Positions 42,520-50,492 of a DNA stretch of 64,000 nucleotides are shown piece after piece. The stretch lies in NCBI RefSeq assembly GCF_016863395.1, contig NZ_BOOU01000034.1, positions 51,689 through 115,688 on the forward strand, written 5' to 3'. The notes under the pieces were generated by a model that did no database searches, was not told where the DNA came from, and saw nothing but the letters and a program-made list of their open reading frames with translations. Position 1 is the first letter of the stretch, and each line of letters begins with the position of its first letter. Source of the DNA: Sphaerisporangium rufum. Its GTDB lineage: Bacteria > Actinomycetota > Actinomycetes > Streptosporangiales > Streptosporangiaceae. Made by a program: the position numbers and the translations under genes.

Positions 42520-43890
42520 ATGACATCCGACGCGTGGCCGCGACCGGCGGACCAGACGCTCGCATCGCTGGCGGCCGAACCCCTGCTGACCCGCGACTAC
42601 GACGCCGACCCCGGTGCGGTGCACGAGCGCCTGCGGGCGGCGTACGGCCCGGTGGCGCCGGTCGGGCTGCTCGGGGTCCCGGTGTGGATGGTGCTGGGCT
42701 TCGACGAGGTGCGCGAGGTGCTGCGCGACGACAGCGGCGTGTGGAGCAAGCGCCTGGACTCCTGGCGGGACCTGACCGAGGGCAGGGTGCCCGCGAACTG
42801 GCCGCTGGCCCCGGCGTTCGCGGTCAACTCCTCGGCCTTCCAGGACGGCTCCGCCCTGCGGCAGGTACGCGATGCCTGGACCGCCGCCCTGGCCCCCTTC
42901 CAGGACCGCTCGCACCCGCTGGGCCGCGACCTGGAGCGCGCCGTGCACCGGTACGCCGACGATCTCATCACGGTGCTGTCGGAGGGCGGCGCCGGCTACG
43001 CCGACCTGTGCGCGCAGTACGCCCGGCCGCTCCCGCTGATGGTGATCAACCGCCTGCTGGGCTTCCCCACCGCGCAGGGCGACGAGGTCTTCATGGACAT
43101 CTGGCGGATGCTGGACGCCGGCCCGGAGGCCGCCCAGGCCGCCGGCCGGCTGATGGCGTCCATGGCCGGGCTGGCCGCGGCCAAACGGTCCCGGCCCGGC
43201 GACGACGTCCCGTCCTATCTGCTGGCGGCGCGGCCGGAGTTCGGCGTCGACGAGCTGGCCCGCGAGCTCATCATGCTGCCGGTGCTGGCCGGTGACGTCA
43301 CCGCCAGCCTCATCAGCAACACGATCGTGGAGGTGCTGGTCGATCCGGCGGTGCGGGCGAGCCGGGCCGAGGGCGTGCAAGAGATCGTCAACCGGGTGGC
43401 GCTGGCCAACCCGGTGATGGCGAACCTCACCTTCCGCTTCCCGCGGACGGACGTGAAGCTCGGTGCCTTCACCATCGCGGCCGGCGACCCGGTCATGGTG
43501 TCCATCGCCGGGGCGCACGCCGACCCGCTGTTCGGCGCGGCGATCGACCCCGGCCTGATGCGCAGTACCCGGGGCCATCTCGCCTGGGGGGTGGGCCCGC
43601 ACCGCTGCCTGGGCCGCCAGCTCGCCACGACCATGACCACGATCGCGGTGGACCGGCTGTTCGACCGGTTCGCCGGGCTTCGCCTGGCGCTGCCCGCCGA
43701 CCAGCTGCCCTGGCGGCCCTCGCCGTTCGTCCGGGCGTTGCGCTCGCTGCCCGTGCGGTTCGAGCCGGCCGCCCGCCCCGCGCCCCGGCCGGCCGCGTCC
43801 GGCACCCCGCCGGAGCCGGCGCCTGCCGCGCCTCCGGCGCGCTCGGCGTTGTGGCGCTTCCTGCGCGCCCTGCGCGGCGACCGCGGCTGA
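42520..43890 (+). CDS. Cytochrome P450 with non-canonical ExxR region
   Basis: The 456-residue protein has the heme motif AWGVGPHRCLGRQLA with Cys363 as thiolate ligand, and an I-helix VLAGDVTASLI. The K-helix, normally ExxR, reads E288-I-V-N-R292, so the Arg is displaced by one or replaced by Asn, recalling CYP157 proteins that lack ExxR. The C-terminal ~45 residues are a Pro/Ala tail ending in a basic LWRFLRALRGDRG. It would be a soluble monooxygenase needing separate ferredoxin and reductase; none is adjacent. Substrate unknown. Confidence 0.92.
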   Translation: MTSDAWPRPADQTLASLAAEPLLTRDYDADPGAVHERLRAAYGPVAPVGLLGVPVWMVLGFDEVREVLRDDSGVWSKRLDSWRDLTEGRVPANWPLAPAFAVNSSAFQDGSALRQVRDAWTAALAPFQDRSHPLGRDLERAVHRYADDLITVLSEGGAGYADLCAQYARPLPLMVINRLLGFPTAQGDEVFMDIWRMLDAGPEAAQAAGRLMASMAGLAAAKRSRPGDDVPSYLLAARPEFGVDELARELIMLPVLAGDVTASLISNTIVEVLVDPAVRASRAEGVQEIVNRVALANPVMANLTFRFPRTDVKLGAFTIAAGDPVMVSIAGAHADPLFGAAIDPGLMRSTRGHLAWGVGPHRCLGRQLATTMTTIAVDRLFDRFAGLRLALPADQLPWRPSPFVRALRSLPVRFEPAARPAPRPAASGTPPEPAPAAPPARSALWRFLRALRGDRG

Positions 43891-44001
43891 GCCCACGCCG
43901 GATGATCGCCCCGTCGCCGTCACCGGGGCGCCGGCGGGGCGTACGCCCCACCGGAGATTCGGGGCTGCGAACCCACGGCCGGTGCTGCGATCATCGATGT
44001 C

Positions 44002-44370
44002 ATGTCCGATACGCCGTCCCGGTACGCATTGGTCAGACAGTTGCGGTCGCTGCCCGACGAATGGCTGATGCACCTGCTGTGGCAGGTCTTCGAGCAGCGG
44101 CGACCGCCCGGTGGCGAGGACGACCGATCCGGCGGGCGCTATTTCGCGGGCGTCTCCTCCCGGGACCGCGATCCGGGCAGCGGACGGTGGAGCGGGCAGG
44201 TCGACCACCTGGCCGTGGCCCGTCCGGACCCCCGGCACTACGACGACCCGCTCGACGGCGATGGATCACTGGTCCAGTCCGGTGCCTGCCGGCGGTGCCA
44301 GGCGCGGCTGGCCGGCAGCCACAAGCACGTGATCTGCCCGATCTGCGATGAACCGGGATACCTGACATGA
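44002..44370 (+). CDS. Small zinc-ribbon protein A
   Basis: The 122-residue protein ends in a four-cysteine ribbon: CRRC, then CPIC some 15 residues later. The N-terminal 30 residues (LVRQLRSLPDEWLMHLLWQVFEQR) form an amphipathic helix; the middle is polar and variable. No known family. Its stop overlaps the start of protein B by four bases (ATGA). Confidence 0.7.
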   Translation: MSDTPSRYALVRQLRSLPDEWLMHLLWQVFEQRRPPGGEDDRSGGRYFAGVSSRDRDPGSGRWSGQVDHLAVARPDPRHYDDPLDGDGSLVQSGACRRCQARLAGSHKHVICPICDEPGYLT

Positions 44371-44783
44371 CCGATGAGACCCGGCCGGATCCGGCGGACA
44401 CGCTACGCGCGCTGACCGACGACGAACTGCGCGACACGGCGGCGCGGATCACCGCCGAACGGCTGCTGCCGCACCTGCTCGCCCTGCCCGACGACGCGCT
44501 GCGGGACGTGTTGTGCGCGACCCTGGCCGAACGGGCGCCCTACGATCATTCCCCGTCCCGCGAGGCCCGGCTGTTCCTGGCGGTGACCGGGCCCGCCCCC
44601 AGGAAGAAGCAGGGGTGGCGCCACCGGGCGGTGGCCATCGCGCTGCCACGCCTGGACGACCGCAGGCAAGGACACCTGGCGTTCGAGGGGCGGTGCGCGG
44701 GATGCGCGACGCCGCTGCGCGCCGACACCGCCGTCGCGGCCTGCCCGGTGTGCGGCGTGCGGCAGGACCGACTCGGCGGCTGA
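44367..44783 (+). CDS. Small zinc-ribbon protein B, apparent paralogue of A
   Basis: The 138-residue protein has the same plan as its neighbour: an N-terminal helical segment (LTDDELRDTAARITAERLLPHLLALPDDALRDVLCATL), a polar middle and a C-terminal ribbon CAGC ... CPVC. The helical repeats with LPDD/LPDE suggest that A and B arose by duplication. Function unknown; a protein- or nucleic-acid-binding adaptor is possible. Translationally coupled to A. Confidence 0.7.
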   Translation: MTDETRPDPADTLRALTDDELRDTAARITAERLLPHLLALPDDALRDVLCATLAERAPYDHSPSREARLFLAVTGPAPRKKQGWRHRAVAIALPRLDDRRQGHLAFEGRCAGCATPLRADTAVAACPVCGVRQDRLGG

Positions 44784-45136
44784 GCACGGGCCGAAAGTTT
44801 CAGGCCCGTCCCGGCCGGCCGCGAAGATCACCGTATCGTCGAGCTGCGCCATCGGCCCGCCGGCCGGGCGGTGCCCCGGCCGGCGGCCGCCGGCCGGTTG
44901 ACGGACCCGTCCATGGTTCTTACGGTCTGAACCGCCCGCGGCGGCGACGCGGCGGCCACCGATGCGATGTCCGGCCGCGCGAATCCCGGCAGCCGGCCAC
45001 GGCCGCGACCGGACCACCGCGGCGGTCGCGGGCGGCGCCATGACGGTATCGGCCACCAGCTTGGTTAAAACGTTTCATCCCCGGTTAGCTCCAGACCACA
45101 CCCGCCGGTGAACCCGTCATCGGAGAACGGACCGCC
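44784..45136. other. Intergenic region upstream of the CE2-like esterase
   Basis: 353 bp without a gene. TTGACG (44898-44903) and TACGGT (44921-44926), 17 bp apart, form a fair housekeeping-type promoter reading rightward, about 210 bases before the esterase start. A LacI-type half-palindromic site lies nearer the gene (separate entry). Confidence 0.45.
45066..45077. promoter_or_regulatory. Candidate LacI-family operator before the CE2 esterase
   Basis: TAAAACGTTTCA has a central CG and pairs at five of six positions, like LacI/GalR-family operators of sugar-utilisation genes. It lies 60 bp before the start codon. No LacI-family gene is in the window. Confidence 0.4.
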
Positions 45137-46615
45137 ATGAGACTCAGCCGCCTGGCCGGGCCGGCCGCGGCCCTCGCCGCCGTCCTTGCGACCATGCTCG
45201 CCACCATGCTCGCGATGCCGCTCGGCGCCAGGGCCGCCGCCGGAGACGGGACGCCGGCCGACCCGAACATCGGCTTCACCGGCCGGTGGGACACCCGCGA
45301 CAGCACCGCCTACGTCCCGGGCTGGGCCGGCGCCTACCTCAGGGTCGGCTTCACCGGCACCACCGTCAAGCTGAAGCAGCGCGACGCCATCGACCTCTAC
45401 TACAGCATCGACGGCGGCCCGGACGTGTACCTGCAGAACGTGCGCGGCACGGTCGACCTGACCCCCGCCCGGTTGCCGGCCGGCGAGCACACCCTGCGGG
45501 TGTCCTATCGCGTGGTGGCCGGGTCCTACCACGGTGACGCGGTGTTCCAGGGACTGGTGCTGGACCAGGGCGCGCGCACGCTGCCCGCCCGGCCGGTCGG
45601 CGGCACGGTGGAGTTCGTCGGCGACTCCATCACCGTCGGCACCACCACCTCCAAGAACGCCCTCACCGCCTACGGATGGCTGGTCGGCGAGCAGCTCGGC
45701 CTGGATCACACGCAGGTCGCCCAGGGCGGCGCCTGCCTGGTCAGCACCGCGGACGGCTGCGTCGGCCTGGACCGCCGCTTCGTGAAGGTCAGCGCCGTCG
45801 ACGGCGCCGCCGACCACGACTTCTCCCGCTACCAGGCGGACGTCGTCGTGATCAATCTCGGCACCAACGACGCCGGGCACGGCGTGTCGACGACGCAGTT
45901 CCAGAACTCCTACGTCGAGCTGCTGCGCACCGTCCGGAGCAGGTATCCGGCGGCCGCGATCCTGGCGCTGCGCACCTTCCGCGGGCGGTTCGTCCCGCAG
46001 ACCCAGGCCGCGGTGCAGACCGTCAACAACGCCGGCGACCGCAACGCCTTCTTCGTCGACACCGACGGATGGGTGCCGCCGGACGGCCTGTCCGACAGCG
46101 TGCACCCCAACGACGCCGGCCACCGGGCGATCGCCGCCCGGCTGGCGCCGATCGTCGCCGCGCACCTCGCCCCGCGCCCCACCCCCACCCCCACCCCCGC
46201 TGTGACGCCCACCTGGACGCCGACGCCCTCGGCGACACCCAGCCCGGCGCCCACCCCGACACCGACACCGACACCGACACCGAGCGGCCCGGACGCCGGA
46301 TGCACCGCGCGGTACACGGTGGTCAACCAGTGGCCGGGCGGCTTCCAGGGTGAGGTACAGGTGACCAACACCGGTGGCACGACCCTGAACCCGTGGACGC
46401 TGCGCTGGACCTTCGCCGACGGCCAGCGGATCGGCCAGGGCTGGAACGGCGCCTTCGCCCAGACCGGTGCCACCGTCGCCGTCACCGGCCCGGACTGGAG
46501 CCCGGCCCTGGCCCCCGGCGCGGTGGCGACGGTGGGCTTCAGCGCGAGCTGGACCGGCGCCAACAGCGTGCCCGCCTCCTTCACCCTCAACGGCGCCGGC
46601 TGCCGGTCCGCCTGA
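45137..46615 (+). CDS. Secreted CE2-like acetyl esterase with C-terminal CBM2
   Basis: The 492-residue protein has a Sec signal peptide (~34 residues, ending ARAAA). A jelly-roll domain (~40-150; DPNIGFTGRWDTRDSTAYVPG) precedes an SGNH hydrolase with VGDSITVG (Ser near 164), INLGTNDAG and DSVHPND (His near 322). That order is typical of carbohydrate esterase family 2, which deacetylates xylan or glucomannan. A Pro/Thr repeat linker (~350-385) leads to a family 2 carbohydrate-binding module with conserved Trp and terminal Cys residues. It is extracellular and cellulose or xylan bound. Confidence 0.92.
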   Translation: MRLSRLAGPAAALAAVLATMLATMLAMPLGARAAAGDGTPADPNIGFTGRWDTRDSTAYVPGWAGAYLRVGFTGTTVKLKQRDAIDLYYSIDGGPDVYLQNVRGTVDLTPARLPAGEHTLRVSYRVVAGSYHGDAVFQGLVLDQGARTLPARPVGGTVEFVGDSITVGTTTSKNALTAYGWLVGEQLGLDHTQVAQGGACLVSTADGCVGLDRRFVKVSAVDGAADHDFSRYQADVVVINLGTNDAGHGVSTTQFQNSYVELLRTVRSRYPAAAILALRTFRGRFVPQTQAAVQTVNNAGDRNAFFVDTDGWVPPDGLSDSVHPNDAGHRAIAARLAPIVAAHLAPRPTPTPTPAVTPTWTPTPSATPSPAPTPTPTPTPTPSGPDAGCTARYTVVNQWPGGFQGEVQVTNTGGTTLNPWTLRWTFADGQRIGQGWNGAFAQTGATVAVTGPDWSPALAPGAVATVGFSASWTGANSVPASFTLNGAGCRSA

Positions 46616-46757
46616 ACGCGTCCGGCGGCGTCCCCCGGCGTCGCTAGGCGTCCTCCGACGTCCTTGAGGTCCCGCTCCGTCCCTGATCCACCGGCTCCAC
46701 CCGCCGGCCGCCGCCATGGCGGCCGGTTCGGGCCGACCCCCCAGAAAGCGAGCTCAG

Positions 46758-47984
46758 ATGAAGACGTTCCGACGACGGGCCACCGCCCTGATCGCGCCGA
46801 TCGTGGCGGCCCTGGCCGGTGCGCTGGTATGGATGGCGGGGGCGCCGCCCGCCGGCGCCGCGGCCGGCTGCGCCGTCCGGTACCAGATCACCAGCCAGTG
46901 GTCCGGCGGGTTCGGCGCGGACGTCACGGTGACCAATCTCGGTGACGCGATCAGCGGCTGGACTTTCGCCTGGACGTTCACCGCCGGCCAGCGGGTCACC
47001 CAGGCGTGGAACGCGACGGTCGCCCAGAGCGGGAGCGGCGTCACCGCCAAGGACGCCGGTTACAACGCCACCATCCCCGCCGGCGGCTCGGTGACCTTCG
47101 GGTTCAACGGCTCCTGGACCGGCGCCAACCCGGTGCCCACCTATTACGCGCTCAACGGCACCGCCTGCAACGGGCCGGCCACCCCGTCGCCGTCTCCCAG
47201 CCCGTCCCCCAGCCCGACCGCCACCCCGACGGTGACGCCGACGCCCAGCCCGACGCCCACGCCGGCGCCGGGCCGCGTCACCGTGTGGCTGGCCGGCGAC
47301 TCCACCGTCGCCAACGGCTCGGGCAACATCGTGGGCTGGGGCCGGGAGTTCGGCCAGTACCTCACCTCGAACGCCACGGTGGTCAACAGCGCCGTGGGCG
47401 GCCGCAGCGTGCAGACCTGGCTGTACGAGTCGGCCGTCACCGGCCAGAAGAACTCCGCCGGCGAGTGCGTGCTCAGCTCGAACGCCTACGCCGCCCGCTG
47501 GCAGGCCATGCTCGACGCCTCGACCGGGATGAAGGCCGGCGACCACCTGTTCATCCAGTTCGGCATCAACGACGGGGACTCGGCCTGCCCGCGCCATGTC
47601 GGCGCCACCCGGTTCCGCGAGCTGCTCACCACCATGGTGCAGGCGGCCCGGCAGCGCGGCGCCAACCCGGTGCTGGTCACCTCCACCGCCGCGCTGACCT
47701 GCAGCGGGAGCACCGCCACCGGCAACCGCGGCTTCCTCACCGATACCTTCGCCGTCGGCACCGCCACCGGCACGCCGGTCATCGACCTGCACAAGCTGAG
47801 CTACACGCTCTACAACACGCTGCGCTTCTGCCCGTTCAACGGCGACTACACCTCCGGCCCGGTCGGCGCGTTCTTCGCCGACGACCACACCCACTTCGAG
47901 GCGGCCGGCGCCCGGCAGATCGCCGGACTGGTCGCCGGAGCGGTCCGTGACCAGCGGCTTGGCCTGGCGGCCTACCTGCGATAG
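46758..47984 (+). CDS. Secreted CBM2 plus rhamnogalacturonan-acetylesterase-like (CE12) SGNH hydrolase
   Basis: The 408-residue protein has a signal peptide (ending PPAGAAA), an N-terminal CBM2 (~36-135; AVRYQITSQWSGGFGADVTVTNLG), a Pro/Ser/Thr linker and an SGNH domain. The latter has VWLAGDSTVANG with the nucleophile Ser, SAVGGRSVQTW, IQFGINDGD and DDHTHFEAAGA with catalytic Asp and His, as in CE12 rhamnogalacturonan or xylan acetylesterases. Module order is the reverse of the preceding esterase, so the two are not simple tandem duplicates. The promoter region is the preceding 142 bp. Confidence 0.92.
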   Translation: MKTFRRRATALIAPIVAALAGALVWMAGAPPAGAAAGCAVRYQITSQWSGGFGADVTVTNLGDAISGWTFAWTFTAGQRVTQAWNATVAQSGSGVTAKDAGYNATIPAGGSVTFGFNGSWTGANPVPTYYALNGTACNGPATPSPSPSPSPSPTATPTVTPTPSPTPTPAPGRVTVWLAGDSTVANGSGNIVGWGREFGQYLTSNATVVNSAVGGRSVQTWLYESAVTGQKNSAGECVLSSNAYAARWQAMLDASTGMKAGDHLFIQFGINDGDSACPRHVGATRFRELLTTMVQAARQRGANPVLVTSTAALTCSGSTATGNRGFLTDTFAVGTATGTPVIDLHKLSYTLYNTLRFCPFNGDYTSGPVGAFFADDHTHFEAAGARQIAGLVAGAVRDQRLGLAAYLR

Positions 47985-48004
47985 CGGCGGCGCCGGGGGC
48001 GTCC

Positions 48005-48052
48005 GGCGCGGGGGCGGGCCCGGGTGCGCGACGCACCGGCCGCCCCCGCGCC
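48005..48052. terminator. Compound hairpin between convergent genes
   Basis: GGCGCGGGGGCGG (48005-48017) pairs exactly with 48040-48052; within the loop GGTGCG (48023-48028) pairs with 48032-48037. It lies between the CE12 stop (+) and the lactonase stop (-), closing both the esterase gene and the fucose operon. Confidence 0.65.
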
Positions 48053-48062
48053 GCGCGCCCGG

Positions 48063-48953
48063 TCAGGACGCGGCGTCGAGGGGCAGGCGGTAGACGCGGG
48101 CGGCGGTGCCGGCGAACACCGCGGCCCGCTCGGCGGCCGGCAGGCCGAGGTCGTCCAGCAGGCCCTCGGCGGTGGCGGTCCAGTCCGGCAGCGTGCCGGC
48201 CAGCAGGCAGACCGGCCAGTCCGAGCCGAACATCAGCCGGTCCGGCCCGAAGGCCTCCAGCGCGACCTCGGCGTACGGGCGCAGCGTCGCGGCGTCCCAC
48301 CGGTCCCACCGCGCCTCGGTGATCAGGCCGGACAGCTTGGCGGTGACGTTCGGCTCGGCGGCCAGCTCGCGCAGCAGCCCGGCCCACGGCTCCAGCTCGC
48401 CGGTCGCGACCGGCGGCTTGGCCAGATGATCCAGCACGAAGGAGAGCCCGGGAAGCGCGCGGACCGTCTCGATCGCGGCGGGCAGCTGGTGCGGCACCAC
48501 CAGCAGGTCGTACACCAGCCCGGCGTCCGCCACCGCGCCCAGGCCGCGGCGCACGTCGTCGCGGGCCAGCCAGCGCGGGTCGGCCTCCCCCTGTACCAGG
48601 TGGCGGATGCCGCGCAGCAGGCCGCCGCCGGGCGCGGCGGCCAGTGCGGCGAGCTCGGCGGGAAGGTCGGGCCGGGTCAGGTCGGCCCAGCCCACCACCG
48701 CGCCGATGATCTCGGACTCGGCGGCGGTGGCGAGGAACTCCCGGGTCTCGGCGGCGTCCGGCAGCACCTGGACCAGCACCGAGGCGGTGACGCCCGCCGC
48801 GGCGGCCGCGGCGGCGTGGTCGGCGGTGGTGAAGTCGCGGCGGACCGGGGCCATGTGCTCGGGGTCCAGCCACTCCTGCGGCCGCCGGGCCAGCTCCCAC
48901 AGGTGGTGGTGGGCGTCGATCCGCCCGGGGGCGGGGGGATGTGCGGTGCTCAC
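48063..48953 (-). CDS. L-fuconolactonase-like amidohydrolase
   Basis: The 296-residue TIM-barrel hydrolase of the amidohydrolase_2 family shows IDAHHHLWEL at the N-terminus, LRGIRHLVQGE, FVLDHLAKPP and MFGSDWPVCLLAG, the metal and catalytic residues of COG3618 sugar lactonases. It would open L-fucono-1,5-lactone to L-fuconate, the second step of the oxidative L-fucose route. GTG 48953 overlaps the larC stop (GTGA). It is the last gene of the seven-gene operon. Confidence 0.88.
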   Translation of the reverse strand: MSTAHPPAPGRIDAHHHLWELARRPQEWLDPEHMAPVRRDFTTADHAAAAAAAGVTASVLVQVLPDAAETREFLATAAESEIIGAVVGWADLTRPDLPAELAALAAAPGGGLLRGIRHLVQGEADPRWLARDDVRRGLGAVADAGLVYDLLVVPHQLPAAIETVRALPGLSFVLDHLAKPPVATGELEPWAGLLRELAAEPNVTAKLSGLITEARWDRWDAATLRPYAEVALEAFGPDRLMFGSDWPVCLLAGTLPDWTATAEGLLDDLGLPAAERAAVFAGTAARVYRLPLDAAS

Positions 48954-50065
48954 AGCGCGTCCAGTGCCTCTCGTGCCAGCTGGCGCAGCGGCCGGCCGGA
49001 CGCGGCGGCCACCTGGACCAGGTCGTCGTACTCGGGCTTGGCGCCGGCCGGGCCGTGCTTGACGCGGACCGGCCGGCCGTGGATCTCCACGGTCTCGGTG
49101 TGGCGCGGCAGCGCCACCTTGTCGACGAAGGCGCGGCGCAGCCCGAGGCCGCCGGTCTCGGCCAGCACCAGTTCCTGCAGCCGGTCGGCCCGCTCCGGGT
49201 CGGCCAGCACGTGCAACACGTGCGCCGGCCGGCCCTTCTTCATCACCGCCGGGGTGACCCAGGCGTCGGCGGCGCCGGCGCCCAGCGCGCGCTCGATGAC
49301 GTATCCGAGCACCTCTCCGGTCACGTCGTCCAGGTTGACCGACAGGACGACCTGCCGGGAGGCCTGCGCGACCGGCTCGCCGAGCATCGCCACCACCACG
49401 TTCGGCCGGTCCGGCAGGACGCGCGACCCGGCGCCGTACCCGGTGGCCGCCAGGGTCATCTCCGGCGGCGGGCCGTAGCCGGTGCCCGCCGCGCGCAGCA
49501 GCGCGGCGCCGGTGGGGGTGACCGTCTCGCCGGTCCCGCCGCCGCGCACCCGGGCGCCGGCCAGCAGGGCGAGGGTGGCCGGGGCGGGGACCGGCAGCAC
49601 GCCGTGCCGGGTGCGCACCGTCCCGCCGCCGAGCGGCAGCGGCGCCGAGTACACCTCGCTCACCCGCAGGTCGCGCAGCGCGGCGGCGCAGCCGACCACG
49701 TCGACCAGGGTGTCGTGGCCGCCGAGCTCGTGCAGGTGCACCTCGGCGGCGGGCCGCCCGTGGATCGCGCCTTCGGCCTCGGCGATGGCGGCCAGCGCGG
49801 CGTCGGCCAGCGGCAGCCCGGCGCGGGCGGCCATCGCGGCCAGCTCGGCCGCGGGGCGCTCGGTGGCGTCGTCGTCCACCTCGACCCGCACCCGGGTGGC
49901 GGCCAGCCCGCCGGCGTCCACCCGCTCGGCCGTCAGCCGCCAGCCGGTCAGGCCGGTGGCGGCGACCGCGCGGCGCACCGCGTCCGGCGACGCGCCCGCG
50001 TCCAGCAGCGCGGCCAGCAGCATGTCCCCGGCCAGGCCGGTGCCCGGGTTCAGGTAGAGGATCAT
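48950..50065 (-). CDS. larC: Nickel-pincer cofactor nickel insertion protein LarC
   Basis: The 371-residue protein matches LarC along its length: ILYLNPGTGLAGDMLLAALLDAGA at the start, EVHLHELGGHDTLVDVVG, TPTGAALLRA and a C-terminal part with VNLDDVTGEVLGYVIERAL and VMKKGRPAHVLHVL. LarC uses CTP to insert nickel into the pyridinium dithio-carboxylate cofactor of LarA. In lactobacilli it is split by a programmed frameshift; here it is one uninterrupted frame. It lies in an L-fucose operon with a larA gene. LarB and LarE, needed for the rest of cofactor synthesis, are not in the window. Confidence 0.93.
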   Translation of the reverse strand: MILYLNPGTGLAGDMLLAALLDAGASPDAVRRAVAATGLTGWRLTAERVDAGGLAATRVRVEVDDDATERPAAELAAMAARAGLPLADAALAAIAEAEGAIHGRPAAEVHLHELGGHDTLVDVVGCAAALRDLRVSEVYSAPLPLGGGTVRTRHGVLPVPAPATLALLAGARVRGGGTGETVTPTGAALLRAAGTGYGPPPEMTLAATGYGAGSRVLPDRPNVVVAMLGEPVAQASRQVVLSVNLDDVTGEVLGYVIERALGAGAADAWVTPAVMKKGRPAHVLHVLADPERADRLQELVLAETGGLGLRRAFVDKVALPRHTETVEIHGRPVRVKHGPAGAKPEYDDLVQVAAASGRPLRQLAREALDAL

Positions 50066-50072
50066 GAACGGG

Positions 50073-50492
50073 TCACGGGACGATGTGGCCGACGGTCAGC
50101 AGCAGGTTGGCGTACAGCCGCTCGTCGCCGGTGGCGACCGCGAGGGCGACGTCGGCGCCGCGGGCCTGCCGGTAGAACTCGTGGCGGTCGAGCGCCTGGA
50201 TGGGCGGCCCGCCGCCGAGCAGCTCGCGGTAGCGGGCGAGCACCTCCGGCTCGCCGCCCTGGTCGGGGCGCATCGAGTGCACCGCCTCCAGCGGCACCGC
50301 CTCCGCCAGCAGCTCCAGCACGTCGTCCACCCGGACCAGGCCGGCGCGCAGGTTCAGGTGGACGACCGGGGCGCCGGGGCGGACGTTGACGTCGCAGGCG
50401 TAGTTGCCGTCGGCGAGCAGCACGCGCGAGCCGTGCCCGGTGCCGGCCAGCGCGGCCAGCAGCGGCGGGTGGGTCAGGCGGTGGCGGAGCAC
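50073..50492 (-). CDS. fucU: L-fucose mutarotase (RbsD/FucU family)
   Basis: The 139-residue protein starts at GTG 50492, three to four bases after GAGGAGG, inside the end of larA (19-base overlap). It has the family motif PPLLAALAGTGHGSRVLLADGNY with the catalytic His, VVHLNLRAGLVRVDDVLELL, and a C-terminal DRHEFYRQARGA ... YANLLLTVG. FucU interconverts the anomers of L-fucose so that the dehydrogenase receives the right one. Context, not sequence alone, decides for fucose over ribose. Confidence 0.88.
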   Translation of the reverse strand: MLRHRLTHPPLLAALAGTGHGSRVLLADGNYACDVNVRPGAPVVHLNLRAGLVRVDDVLELLAEAVPLEAVHSMRPDQGGEPEVLARYRELLGGGPPIQALDRHEFYRQARGADVALAVATGDERLYANLLLTVGHIVP

